Positions 24,131 through 33,999 of a stretch of DNA of 64,000 nucleotides are shown here, one piece after another. The notes under the pieces were generated by a model. That model saw nothing but the letters and a program-made list of their open reading frames with translations, ran no database searches and was not told where the DNA came from. The position numbers and the translations under genes are program-made. Within the stretch, counting starts at the first letter, position 1, and the number at the start of each line of letters is the position of its first letter. Source of the DNA: Cryptomeria japonica (Eukaryota > Streptophyta > Pinopsida > Cupressales > Cupressaceae); the NCBI RefSeq assembly GCF_030272615.1, contig NC_081411.1, positions 156,514,971 through 156,578,970 on the forward strand, written 5' to 3'.

Positions 24131-25697
24131 GCTTTTTTACAATCTGAAATTTGTTCGCATCATCAGATTCTGTATCACTAGACTCTTTTGCCAAAATGAG
24201 TCTCTGAGTAGATTTCTTATAGGTCTTGGCTACCTTGGGTACAGTAACACTCTTTTGTTTCTTACTCGGTGATGCAGCTGATGCTCTAGTGTTGGGTCTC
24301 TTTGTTGGTGGAGTCGGTAGGGCCTTTGAAATGTCATGTTTCTTTCTTTTCAAAACTTTACCCTTAGGCAACTCTGTACTTAATGTTATTGCTGCCTCTT
24401 GAGCTTCTGATTCCTCTTTGGTAATGGCAAGATTGCCTTTGACAGGTGTAGAGGAGGATTCTTCTCTGAATTTCTCAGATAAAACCTTTATCATTTTTGT
24501 AGTTTTTCTTGTAGCCTTAGGTACTACAATGCTCATTTTTACTTTTTCCTTCACCTCTTCATATGTTCCATATCTTAGTTCGGTTGCATGCCTTGGCAAT
24601 GATAAATAGGCATCAATTTGTTGCTGTGTTATATCATAATCAGTCTCATAACCCATTGGTGGCAAAGATTGAGTCCTCGGTTCAAAAAAATTCACATAAC
24701 AATAATCAGTGTCTACCTCAAAACATATATTATCCTTATATTTTTCTACCAGCTGTGGTGGAATCCTGTACCTGTTGTGCATCTTCTCTTGAAATTTGCA
24801 GAAATAGTCATCCATGATATCATTAAAGTTATTTCCTAGTTTCTTGATAAAGTCATTGATTTGATGGGTGATAGGTCGGTGTAGCTCCCATACTACTTTA
24901 CTAACTGAGGGAAAGAACTTCTCAAAGTAGAAAAACATGCATACAAGAAGTGAACCAAACTTTAGTGTATTTGCCGAGTTGTTCTTCTTTGGCTTCCTTA
25001 TTGTGTTCAGGTTCTCAAACAAGTTCTTCAGTAGCACTTCACATAAATCTACTTTCATTCCCTTCTTCACTATTTTGTAGGCCAAGTCAACTGCAGCACA
25101 TGGTACACTGTTTTCCCTTGCAAATTGGAAGAAATAGTAACCAATTACTCTAATTGCAAACTTGAGTTCTGCGTCAGTGACATTATTCAATTTCAGTCCT
25201 CGGTAATTAGATTCTACTCCAGTTAGACTGATTAGCTCTTTTTGTGATATCATTTTTTGTGCTCGTGCATGATCATAGATAGGATACCTGGTGATTAGAT
25301 GAATGATTTTCTTAGTGATCTTAAACGGTTTCTCTTGTAGCCACATGCAATCATCATGTACTCTGCTCAGGACAAACTTGACCCACTGGGGTTTGAACAC
25401 ACGGGGATAGACTAGGGCTTCAGTTAATCCCTTGATTTTGATATGCTCAAATTTTCTATCCAGTTTGCCATCAGTGCAAAGTTCATCATATATGTCACTA
25501 ATCTTGACATGACCAAGTTCCTCAACATAGCATTTGGTGAAGAATCTAACATCTTCAACTAACAAGACTCGATCCGGGATGAGTGAAAATGCAGTTTTGT
25601 CATCCATTTTAGAGGCAACTTTGGGAGTTAAAGAATATTTCAGCGAGGGCTTCTCCACATTTTTTACAACTATGGGATCTTGGATCTTGGGTGCCAT
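24111..25697 (-). CDS. L-1 accessory protein, N-terminal 528 residues, unknown function
   Basis: An uninterrupted frame begins MAPKIQDPIVVKN. Residues about 30-400 look globular: alternating hydrophobic and charged segments, FVLSRVHDDCMWL and FKITKKIIHLITRYPIYD near 95-135, FAIRVIGYYFFQFARE near 180-195, and KFGSLLVCMFFYFEKFFPSV near 260-285. The last 130 residues are Lys/Ser/Thr-rich with basic patches (KRKKHD, KKQKSVTVPK) suggesting nuclear or nucleic-acid contact. No RT, integrase, protease or transposase motif is present. The domain order resembles the Gypsy-2 accessory frame (53620-56793). The region may belong to the plant families annotated as putative plant transposon protein, found beside LTR elements; that link is an inference. 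It lies 3' of the gag-like frame on the same strand. Confidence 0.75.
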   Translation of the reverse strand: MAPKIQDPIVVKNVEKPSLKYSLTPKVASKMDDKTAFSLIPDRVLLVEDVRFFTKCYVEELGHVKISDIYDELCTDGKLDRKFEHIKIKGLTEALVYPRVFKPQWVKFVLSRVHDDCMWLQEKPFKITKKIIHLITRYPIYDHARAQKMISQKELISLTGVESNYRGLKLNNVTDAELKFAIRVIGYYFFQFARENSVPCAAVDLAYKIVKKGMKVDLCEVLLKNLFENLNTIRKPKKNNSANTLKFGSLLVCMFFYFEKFFPSVSKVVWELHRPITHQINDFIKKLGNNFNDIMDDYFCKFQEKMHNRYRIPPQLVEKYKDNICFEVDTDYCYVNFFEPRTQSLPPMGYETDYDITQQQIDAYLSLPRHATELRYGTYEEVKEKVKMSIVVPKATRKTTKMIKVLSEKFREESSSTPVKGNLAITKEESEAQEAAITLSTELPKGKVLKRKKHDISKALPTPPTKRPNTRASAASPSKKQKSVTVPKVAKTYKKSTQRLILAKESSDTESDDANKFQIVKKQKGKYS

Positions 25698-26209
25698 TGT
25701 AGGTTTCGGGTAAAATTTAGCAAATTATCCTTAGGGTTTACAAACGACTGATGCTTCACACTCGGTAGCTAATAGCAATTTGACTAGATCAGAAATCAGC
25801 TTAACAGTGTGAATAGATTTGATGTAAATACCTTGAAATTCACTCTGAATGAAGTTTGATCGCTTTGATTCGCTCTGCTCTTCTTCTCAAAAACTTGGTG
25901 AATGAAAATGACCATGAAAATACTTTTAAGTACTCAAAAATACCTTATCAGGCTTCGTGCAAGTTAGGTCAAAACATTAAATGCACTCTGTTCACCTTTT
26001 ACCATTGACTCCTTTTTTTTCGTATTAACCGAGTAACCAAATTTCCTGTATACACTGACTTGACGAGTTTCCTGTAAAGTATTTTTAATAGAATTTCAAA
26101 CTTACTAATTGCATCTTAACTATGCAGATTTTGAATTTTGTACATAATAGAATAGGAACTGTTATGATTTAACCTTTAGAGAATGCAGTCCCTTCATACC
26201 TTTTCCTGA

Positions 26210-26880
26210 CTAATTTGAAATAGGTGCACCTAACTCGGTAGGTAAGGTGCTTTCTTCATCTGACATAATTTCCTTCTTTTTCCAAATCATCTTGAATTTT
26301 TCTTTTATCTCTTCGGTGTCTCTTCTAGGTTGATCTCTGCAATCTCCAGCTAAATGTCCAACTTTGTGACAATGAAAACATGCCATACTAGGGTTTCTCC
26401 ATGATCTTTGGTTGTTCATTCCAAACCTTATAAAACAGTTGGCACTAATATGTCCATATCTTCCACAACATTCGCACCATATCCTTGTATTGTAATCCCA
26501 TGGTACTGCTGCATATTGTCGGTAAGGATCTGTGTGAGTTCGGTAACCTCTAGTGTTTGCTTGGTGTGGATACTGCATGTAGTTCTTTTGCTTAGACCAG
26601 CACTTCTCGGTACTATGTCCATATCTATTGTAGTTTCTACAAAACCCTTTGAATTTTGCCTTCTGATAGTTGTTAACAGACTTTGTCCTACATTGATTAG
26701 ATGTGTGACCATATTTATTGCAATTGTAATAATATCCATTGGACTTAGTGATATTCGGTTGCTTACCTTTTATGATCTGCCATATGTTGGCAGTATGACC
26801 TTGATTTCCACAGTAGTAGAAAATAGGCTTCTTCCTTTTGATGTTATTCTTGTTTCCAGCTTGCTTTGATGATTCTCCTC
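26210..26880 (-). CDS. L-1 gag-like nucleocapsid with a five-knuckle array
   Basis: One minus-strand frame holds five CCHC-type units in a row: FYYCGNQGHTANIW (two Cys lost), YNCNKYGHTSNQC (first Cys changed to Tyr), CRNYNRYGHSTEKC (second Cys changed to Tyr), CECCGRYGHISANC (intact) and CFHCHKVGHLAGDC (intact). Basic linkers separate them. The frame ends with a Lys/Glu-rich tail and LPTELGAPISN. Knuckles of this type bind RNA in gag proteins. No capsid domain is recognisable upstream in the same frame, and the start codon is uncertain; the stretch from 26880 to 27150 is broken by stops. The array would let L-1 RNA be bound or packaged while other functions come from a helper. Confidence 0.78.
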
Positions 26881-27150
26881 TCTTGGTAGTATGAATTCCT
26901 TTCTTGGTTAATTATTTTCCTTTGTAACCGAGTCCTCCTTCTTTGTAGGGTCATCTTGTGTTCAGTTGCTCATCCAACATCTTTGATGCTACATAACTTT
27001 TCTCTAATGTTTCTTAAGATTTCTTCTTTGTTTCAAGTTCACCAGTCAACCTTGATACTTCAAGTTTCAATGATTGATTTTCATCATTCTTTAGAATTGC
27101 TTCATGATGTGCATAACCTAGTTGATCTGTCATATTTTGTTGAATCCTAG

Positions 27151-27363
27151 TTAACCTTGTGATTTCATCAGATAATCCTGCAAGTCATCAAATAATCTTC
27201 TCCTTACTTTCAGATATTTTTGCATTTGCCTTTGCATGTCTGCAATCACTTGATTTGCATTATCCAGCTCTTCTTGTAGATACACAATCCTCTGAGATTG
27301 TTTGTAGCCCTCTATTGATAAGATCTTTCTCTTTAGGTAGTTAAACCCTTTTCCAAGATTCAA
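27151..27363 (-). pseudogene. L-1 gag-like coiled-coil segment
   Basis: Directly after the primer site the minus strand encodes about 70 residues: SLNLGKGFNYLKRKILSI, then IVYLQEELDNANQVIADMQR and RRRLFDDLQDYL. The Leu/Ile/Val spacing suggests a coiled coil. No ATG precedes it between the primer site and this segment, so the true start is unclear. A stop follows at 27151 and several more occur before the knuckle array. It may be the N-terminal end of the gag-like protein. Confidence 0.55.
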
Positions 27364-27375
27364 GCTCTGATACCA
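27364..27375 (-). other. primer binding site of L-1
   Basis: The minus strand reads TGGTATCAGAGC two bases after the 5' LTR end, the standard initiator-Met tRNA site. Confidence 0.95.
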
Positions 27376-27377
27376 AT

Positions 27378-28519
27378 TGTTAGGCCCAATATGGAAAGCT
27401 AATGTACTGAGAGGGGAGGGGTGAATTAGCACTCCAAAATTTTTCTTCAATAATAACCTTACTGTTATGCATAAATAGAATAGTGCAGTAACATAAAATA
27501 AACTTAAAACAAACAGATAACAATCATACATGATTCATTCCATAACACATATATTTTGGTCACGCAGAAACTCTTGGTTACAGAGAAAAACTGCGGTGGG
27601 GATGGCACCCACAACTTCACTACTGCAATAATAAAGATTGCTCGGTTAGAGCTACATTTAGCTATTTATGATAGCTTAACCTGTTAGATCTACCTTGCTA
27701 AAGGATTTTACAACATTAATCTGAATGTTGCACCTGGTTAGAGGATTTACAATTTATAGACTTGGTTAGAGTCTTTTACCCTGTTAAAGGTATCTCTTTC
27801 AACTTCACAATATTACAATAAAGTCATTACAAATATCTGCAACTTTACATCTGAAATGTTATAGCAGATTCTATGTGCTCAAAATAAGATTACCTAGCTT
27901 ATAGCATACCTCGGTAACCCATATTGTAACTCGGTAAACCCTTCTGTTTACTCTATTCTTCGACTGTTCACTGATAACCTCCTCGGTGACCTCTCTGTGT
28001 CTTTGTAATAGTCTTCCTTCATACATACACACACACACACATCTCTCTTCTCATGCTATATAAATAGATCTCTTAAAGCGGTGATCTAATTCATTGCTTC
28101 GATCTTACAAACAAGATTCCTCGAATGAATAACTAAACAAAATATTTCATTGGTTAGATTGACCTTGCAATCATACACAATCTTCTAGTGCAATTTCCAA
28201 TGTAATAATGGTTAGATGTGTCTCGATCTTGTAACACATTTTCATGTGCATGTCCAGGTTCAATGTATCTAGTAATATGTTTCACTCGGTGAATATCAAC
28301 TTGGTGAGTTAACTTTACTGCTCGGTAGTCATGAAACAATACTCAGTAAACAACTCGGTGAATATTGCGTTCTGTGAGTTCTTTCTTCTATAACCGACTA
28401 GACTGTTCATACCGACTTCTCTGTGTGTACCGACCGCATAATTCAGTAATACTAACCGACTAGAATATATAGTATGACTTTGAATATAAAAACTAATTGC
28501 AATTTGATAAGTAGTAATA
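27378..28519 (-). repeat. 5' LTR of L-1
   Basis: 1142 bp, the partner of 20844-22002. The outer terminus is TA where CA is expected (28518-28519), a single change. The target duplication AGAGG follows directly. Confidence 0.96.
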
Positions 28520-28524
28520 AGAGG

Positions 28525-29486
28525 AGCAAAATTGAGCAAGTTATGAGCCTCCCAAGTTGACCCAAAAAACTAAACTACTCAACAGAGAGGGGTCTAAAAT
28601 TTTCAACAATATGCTGATGTAGGCTGATGTCAACAAAGAACTGTGTTAAATTTGATGGTCATCTGACTATCAAAATGATCATTGCACCCCCTGGCTTATC
28701 ATACGGAAAAGTTGACATGGTGGCTAACTAGGCGCTGACATGGCAGAGTTTTTTCGCGGGCTAGTGGCCTCCTGCCACGTGGCAGGTGTGGAGTCAACTA
28801 GGTAAGAAGCTGACATGGCAGTGAGATGCCTGGCTGGAGTGCCGGTTCCGGTGGCCGGTGGGCTTCTATTGCTAGTAGTTGGAGCGTTGGTGACTGGCGA
28901 GATGGGGCAGAGTCGATGGCCGGCAGTCTGTAGGGGTCCGACAACGGGTTTTTTGGTGGCCAGTCCAATGGCGGAGTCATGTTGGATGGAGGCTTCCTAT
29001 GGATGGAGCTAGCCGATCGGCATGAGATTTCGCTAGCGATGGAGGAGTCAACGCCATCTGCCAGAGGCCGATGATGCCTGCCGAGGATGGTACAATTCTT
29101 GCAAACTGCAGTTTGCAGGTACGCAGGGTGGGGCAATGCATCCCCCCAAAAAAAAATATATTCCTTTTTTAAAAAACAAAATTCCAAAAAGAATTTTTGC
29201 ATTTCGATATCGAATTTTTTTTTCTAATTTTTTTTTTTTAATAATTGTTTTTTGAAAATATCTGTACCATACCACCCAAATTGGGCAAAATTTTTCTCCA
29301 ACACCCAAAATACGACTTTCACCAAAATAGGTTGAGTTTATACTTGATTTTTATGGAAATGGCATCCCAGACGCAATGGTGAGGTTGAAAATGCTCTAGG
29401 ATGTCTCCAAAATGTGCAGTACCTCAGATCTGAAAATAGAGGTCTTCCAAATATGTCTCCCAAAACCAATCAATGAAGCCCCAATG
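28525..29486 (-). other. Copia-2 leader, right part, with a GC-rich block
   Basis: Non-coding leader between the Copia-2 primer site and L-1. Positions about 28690-29110 are clearly richer in G and C than anything nearby (many GGCCGG, GCCACGTGG and CGGTGG words), while 29140-29260 are long A and T runs. The minus frame at 28798-29202 reads Pro/Ser/Ala-rich residues from this composition and shows no domain. A structured leader is possible. Confidence 0.65.
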
Positions 29487-29498
29487 GCTCTGATACCA
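29487..29498 (-). other. primer binding site of Copia-2
   Basis: The minus strand reads TGGTATCAGAGC directly adjoining the LTR end at 29499, complementary to initiator-Met tRNA. Confidence 0.95.
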
Positions 29499-29947
29499 TG
29501 TGAGATTTTGCCAAGACCAAGGGCACAATGAAAAGCACAAAAGAGAGACAAAAGTATGACAAGAACAATTGTATTCTCATCAATATACAAATGATCGACT
29601 GGATTAACCAATACAATGAATATAGGCCTACATATATAGGCAAGGAAAAATGGATATGTGAGCACACAATCATGACATGTGGCTCAATGAGAAACAAGGG
29701 TAGGTAAGAAAAAGTAGGGGCAGGTAGGAGAAATAATATAATATTCCACAAGAGGTGGATGACCCACTGAATGTAGAGTGTAACAACAAGATACGACCAC
29801 AAAAGGTGGAATTTATCCTACAAGCTATATCCCTATGTCCACACTTCCCTAAGTGTCTCATATCCAAACTATGATGAGATGCATTATCCTAAGTTAACTT
29901 AAGTAAAGTGTAATTATATCCTATAAGAATAAATAATTACACCAACA
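29499..29947 (-). repeat. 5' LTR of Copia-2
   Basis: 449 bp, the same length as its partner at 15550-15998, TG...CA termini, followed by the duplication AAGAT at 29948-29952. Confidence 0.97.
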
Positions 29948-29952
29948 AAGAT

Positions 29953-30600
29953 AAATACAATAATTTATTTTCCTATGATATTGATGAGAGGTATTGTCTT
30001 AATCCAGTTTGTGAAATATGTTGTAGCTATAAGGATGAATTTGTAACCATTGGATGAAGGAGGATGCATCTTTCCTACTAGATCAAGAACCCATTGGTAG
30101 AAAGGCCAAGATGTTTCCAAAGCATGAATCTTTTGTACTAGTGCATGAATTAAATTTTCATGGATCTCACATTGTTTGCATGTGTTTAGCTATTTGAAAA
30201 GAATCTCGTTCTGGCCAATAATAGGAAAAGCATATGAATTTTTTTGAAAGGGTAAGACCACTTGAATGAGTGCCAAAAATGCCATTATGGACTTCATTTA
30301 AGGCCTTCTCAGATTCTTCTTGCTCAAGACATCTTAAAAGAGTATTGTCTAGACCTCGTTTAAAAAGCATATCCGCGACAAGAGTATAATGGGAAGATTG
30401 GCGAATTAAATTTATCTTTTGGTTCTTTGAAAAGTCAAGAGGGAGGATGTCATCTTTTAGGTATGTATAAATTTGGCCAGAGTGGGAGGAATCATGCCCA
30501 ACAAGGTGACAGATAGTTTGGGAATCAGGACAATTATGTGCACGGTAAAACAACTCTTCCACCAAGAATTTGTAATGCTCTTGATTTTACTGTGTATGAA
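29953..30600 (-). pseudogene. Gypsy-1 integrase, N-terminal half
   Basis: Minus-strand reading gives LIRQSSHYTLVADMLFKRG, NEVHNGIFGTHSSGLTLSKK with the two His positions of the zinc-binding HHCC region, and YYWPERDSFQIAKHMQTM, where the Cys pair is decayed. The start of the catalytic core reads YKFILIATTYFTNWIKT; the usual ATDYFTKW carries Asp where this copy has Thr. The core continues into IIVFI and then joins 15549. Stops at several points confirm it is inactive. Confidence 0.82.
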
Positions 30601-30995
30601 AAAGAGAAGCAAGTGTTGCCATGGCATCTGCTTCTTTGTTGTCGTTTCTCAGAATCTACTCAAAAGTTATTTTGACAAAGTATTTCTTGACATCATCAAC
30701 CATATTCTTATAAGGCAATAGCTTTTCATCCTTTGTTTGATAATTGTCATTGATTTGATTGATGACAAGCTGAGAGTCTCCAAAGACTTGAAGTTGTCTA
30801 ATGTTCCATTCCATGGCCATCTTGATACCTATCACCAAAGCTTCATATTCTGCTGTGTTATTGGTACATGAAAGATTAATTTGTACGCATTTGGAATTGT
30901 ATGACCTTGTGGAGTGATGAATATAGAATGCCTGCTCTTGATCCATGTTGTGTATATGAACCATCCAAATATAATTTCTATGTGTTTGTGGTGCC
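30601..30995 (-). pseudogene. Gypsy-1 second RNase H, between native RNase H and integrase
   Basis: Minus strand: an opening LDGS-type strand with the first Asp region (about 30950-30990), then SCTNNTAEYEALVIGIKMAM with the catalytic Glu, LQVFGDSQLVINQIN with the third acid, and a final NKEADAMA-type block with the last Asp after an in-frame stop. This is the archaeal-like RNase H that distinguishes Tat-lineage elements from other Ty3/gypsy. It follows RT and native RNase H here, unlike in Gypsy-2. A stop near 30656 separates its last motif. Confidence 0.83.
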
Positions 30996-32420
30996 CATTA
31001 GGATATCAACATCTAGAAATTCAATGTGTAAAGGATGATCATCTTGAAGTGGTGCCTCTACTAGTTGGTCTGCAATGAATTTCCCTTTGATAGATTTTCT
31101 ATCTACATACTCAATATCAAACTTGCTCAGGATCATGATCCATTTTTCTAATCTTCATGTTAGTGTTGCCTTACTAAGAAAATACTTTAATGGATCGATT
31201 TTAGAAATCAACTTAATAGAGTGAGATAGTAGATAGTGTCTCAATTTTTGAAAAGCAAACACTACCACCAAGCATGTTTTTTATGTTGATGAATAGTTGA
31301 GATTGTATCCCACTAATATTTTGCTGATGTAGTAGATGGCTTGTTCTTTTCCTTCATTATCTTGTTGTGCGAGCAGAAATCCTAATTATACTTTTGTGGT
31401 TGATACATATAGTACCAACGGTTTTCTTGGAATTGGTGACATTAGAATGAGTGGTTGCATGAGATAGGCCTTCATCTTGTTGAATGCTTATTCACATTGA
31501 TGGTCCCACTTGAAATTAACATTTTTATGAAAGAGATGAATAAATGGTTGACATTTATCTACTAGTTGAGCAACAAATCTCCTGATTGACTGCAGTCTCC
31601 CTTGGAGTGATCAAAGTTGACTGATATTCCTGGGAGATGCCATTTCCATAATTGCTTTAACCTTGGTTGGATCTACTTTGATACCCCTATCTGAAAAAAT
31701 GTATCCAAATAGCTTACCTAAAGTAACACCAAAGACACATTTCTTGGGATTGAGTCGTAGCTTATATTGTTCTAACCAATCAAACATCTTTTCAAGTATT
31801 CCTATATGTTCTTCTCTGTTGTATAATTTGGCCAATATGCCATTCACACAACCTTCCATGAATGTATGCATCATGTCATGGAATACTATTGTCATAGCTC
31901 TCTAATATGTAGCATTTGCATTCTTTAATCTAAAAGGCATGACATTCCAGTAGAAAGTACCCCATGGACATGTGAAAGTTGTCTTTTCTTGATTTTCAGG
32001 TGCTATTTTAATCTGATTGTATCTAGAGAAACCATCCATTAGAGAAAAAATGGAGTATCCAACAATTAAATCCACAATGATATCAATGTTAAGTAAAGGA
32101 AAGTCATCTTTTGGACATGAATTATTAAGATCTTTGAAGTTTGTGCATACTCTAATACTTTTATCTAGTTTGGAAACATGAACAATGTTTGATACCCAAT
32201 GTGGATATGCTACAGGTCTGATGAACCCTACATCCAGTAAGTTTTTTACTTATGCTTTGACAAGAAGAGCGATATGAAGATGCATCTTCCTTAATTTATG
32301 TTTAACTACTTTGGCTCCTAGACTGACATTTAAGTGATTCATAATAATCTTTGGATTCAACCCTATCATGTGTGCATATGACCAGGTGAAACTGATTTAC
32401 CGTCGTTTGAAGAACTCTAT
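30996..32420 (-). pseudogene. Gypsy-1 reverse transcriptase and native RNase H
   Basis: Minus-strand RT begins near 32420 and shows PHWVSNIVHVSKLDKSIRVC, FKDLNNSCPKDDFPL, SIFSLMDGFSRYNQIKIA and TTFTCPWGTFYWNVMPF, then KMFDWLEQYKLRLNPKKC (31611-31895). The active-site YVDD is replaced: the segment reads GCVNGILAKLYN, so both catalytic Asp residues at that site are gone. Native RNase H follows at about 31450-31000, with the usual TDAS replaced by VSTT. Many stops are present. The RT is clearly dead. Confidence 0.85.
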
Positions 32421-33306
32421 ATATTGTTGCATTTCTAGTTCTGATAGAGAAGTCATTAGATGTAAAATCTTTGGTTGCTTCATTGTCCCAATGTTAACTA
32501 CCTCTATTGGTTCGATCAATATGGATGACCTTTCTTGGTAGTAATTAGGTAAAGTGTCAAATCTCCCGTCTTCGAGCACCTCGAGGAGGTCTTCACCGTT
32601 AGATGCATCCTTTCTTTTTACTTTTTCTCGGTCTAATGTTGCCAATAAATGGTTTTTCAGCATTAGACTTGGTATTGTTTTCTCTATTTTCACTTTTGCT
32701 ACTGGGAGATTTGGCACCCACTTGACTAGAAGGTGCGTTATTGAAATTCCTGATGAAAGTTGTTGTGGGTTCGATTGCAATAAGATAAAAGAATATGACA
32801 TCGTCATTAGGGAAGGTATAAATGATAGTATGTCTTTCATTTTCCCAGTCAATAAGTTTAGGATGGATTAGAGGTAAGGGGTCCTCAGGTTGAGATGCTT
32901 CGAGGGTATTTAGGGTCATGATAGAGATGTCGAAGTTTTCAATACGTATTTCAATGTCTAGAACGATACTCTCATCATAATGACCTCTTGCAAGTAGCTC
33001 CTGATCATCCTCAATTAAGTCCAAGTCAACCGAATGTGATTCTAATTCAAGTAGACTAGTTCCTAATGTTTTCCCCGCATACATATGAACTACATCAGCT
33101 CCTACATCTTCTTGAAAGAAAGTTTCTTCAATTGAGTCTTCAAAATAATAGGAATCACATTCCCATTCATTAGAATCTATCTCACTTGCAGCTTGCAATC
33201 CACAGATTTGTTCATATAGCATTTGATTTGTTTCTTCTAGCTTGCTTTCTATAACCTTTCTTCTCTCATATTCACCTTTCTTTAGACTGAGATTGAGTTT
33301 TATCAA
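32397..33306 (-). pseudogene. Gypsy-1 acidic linker between G-patch and RT
   Basis: Two overlapping frames (32599-33306 and 32397-32852) give a Glu/Asp-rich linker (SIEETFFQEDVGADVVHMYAG, ESHSVDLDLIEDDQELLARG), then DGRFDTLPNYYQERSSILIE and a segment just before RT (MQQYIEFFKRR) that corresponds to the QYIDLLKEY-type lead-in of Tat RTs. One frameshift separates them near 32600-32620. Such acidic linkers precede RT in Tat elements. No enzyme motif is visible. Confidence 0.7.
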
Positions 33307-33588
33307 CCTTTCTATCAGCTCTCCTTGATTTGTACTAGCTTCTTGTTTTATTTGATTAGGAGTTAATGTTGCTTGGGAGGTTCCTTTACTTTGTTTTTCC
33401 TATTGATTAGAAGATTGCTTATTTTTCTATTTCATGTTTGTTTGTGCTTGTTGTTTGGCAAATGTTTCTTCCCTTTCAATGGAAATTTGTTCTTGTTTGT
33501 TTTCATATTCATCTTGTTATGAGCTAGAATATGTGTCATCTTGTAGATTAATTTATCCATACCCTAATCTTGATTTATTTGTAGCTTG

Positions 33589-33963
33589 CTAAGTATGAGG
33601 TTTGATAGGTTCCGAGATACCTTCTTTTCTTTTTCCTAGAGGACCTGTTCCAGTGTATCCCATTTTTTGAAGAATGATGAATCCTTTTCCATATTTTTTA
33701 GTGGCTATTTTGACATTGTTGATCTCCTGTTGGACTTCTTCATCCTTGTATAGCCACTGTAGCACATCTATGTCTTTTGTTTCCTTTGATAAGGTCCCAA
33801 CACTAACAAATGCTCCATCAAATATTGGAAGATGTTTCACAGTTAGTTGTTGTTTAGAGTTTGATGGTTTTCTATAGGATTTAGGAGAAAGTGGTATCTT
33901 TGATAGTGAATATTCATCGATCCCTTGGTCTCTTAGTTGCATTTGTTTTTCCATGCTTGACAA
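33589..33963 (-). pseudogene. Gypsy-1 G-patch region downstream of protease
   Basis: The minus frame of 124 residues ends with KYGKGFIILQKMGYTGTGPL followed by GKRKEGISEPI. The spacing of Gly residues and the aromatic-Gly-LG pattern match the G-patch consensus. G-patches bind RNA or activate helicases; betaretroviruses carry one C-terminal to protease. Here it lies between protease (34000-34520) and the RT lead-in. The start codon of this piece is not meaningful because it continues from the protease frame. The frame ends at 33589 and the rest up to 33306 is broken. Confidence 0.7.
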
Positions 33964-33999
33964 AATTGAGGTAAATGATTGTTCTTTAGATTGTGTGTT

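Larger units (their letters stand above)
20844..28519 (-). mobile_element. L-1: complete non-autonomous LTR retrotransposon carrying an accessory ORF
   Basis: LTRs at 20844-22002 and 27378-28519 start TGTTAGGCCC. The left one ends GTAGTAACA and the right one GTAGTAATA. The perfect 5-bp duplication AGAGG is at 20839-20843 and 28520-28524. The primer site TGGTATCAGAGC (minus, 27364-27375) and a polypurine tract (minus, 22004-22016) set orientation. The 5.4-kb internal region holds a gag-like zinc-knuckle frame and a roughly 1000-codon accessory frame, but no protease, RT, RNase H or integrase motif in any frame. It must have moved with pol proteins from another element. The initiator-Met primer site suggests a copia-type or Tat-type helper but does not decide which. 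Confidence 0.95.
15550..29947 (-). mobile_element. Copia-2: Ty1/copia LTR retrotransposon with exact ends, split by L-1
   Basis: Two 449-bp LTRs (15550-15998 and 29499-29947) start TGTGAGATTTTGCC and end ACACCAACA. The 5-bp duplication AAGAT flanks the element perfectly at 15545-15549 and 29948-29952. A polypurine tract lies inside the left LTR and an initiator-Met primer site inside the right LTR, which sets minus-strand orientation. The body has RNase H, RT, integrase, protease and gag at 16310-20320. The leader between primer site and gag is split by L-1. By hand count the two LTRs differ at about 25 of 449 positions, mostly transitions. Confidence 0.96.

Noticed and set aside
24418-25153. 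Plus-strand frames opposite the 528-residue frame
   Set aside because: They are antisense shadows of the long minus-strand accessory frame.
27364-27375. TGGTATCAGAGC sites as parts of tRNA genes
   Set aside because: Each is a 12-bp match adjoining an LTR end; no cloverleaf surrounds them, so they are primer binding sites.
28798-29308. Minus-strand Pro/Ser/Ala-rich frames as a possible gene
   Set aside because: They come from the GC-rich leader block of Copia-2 and read into A/T runs; no domain or start context.
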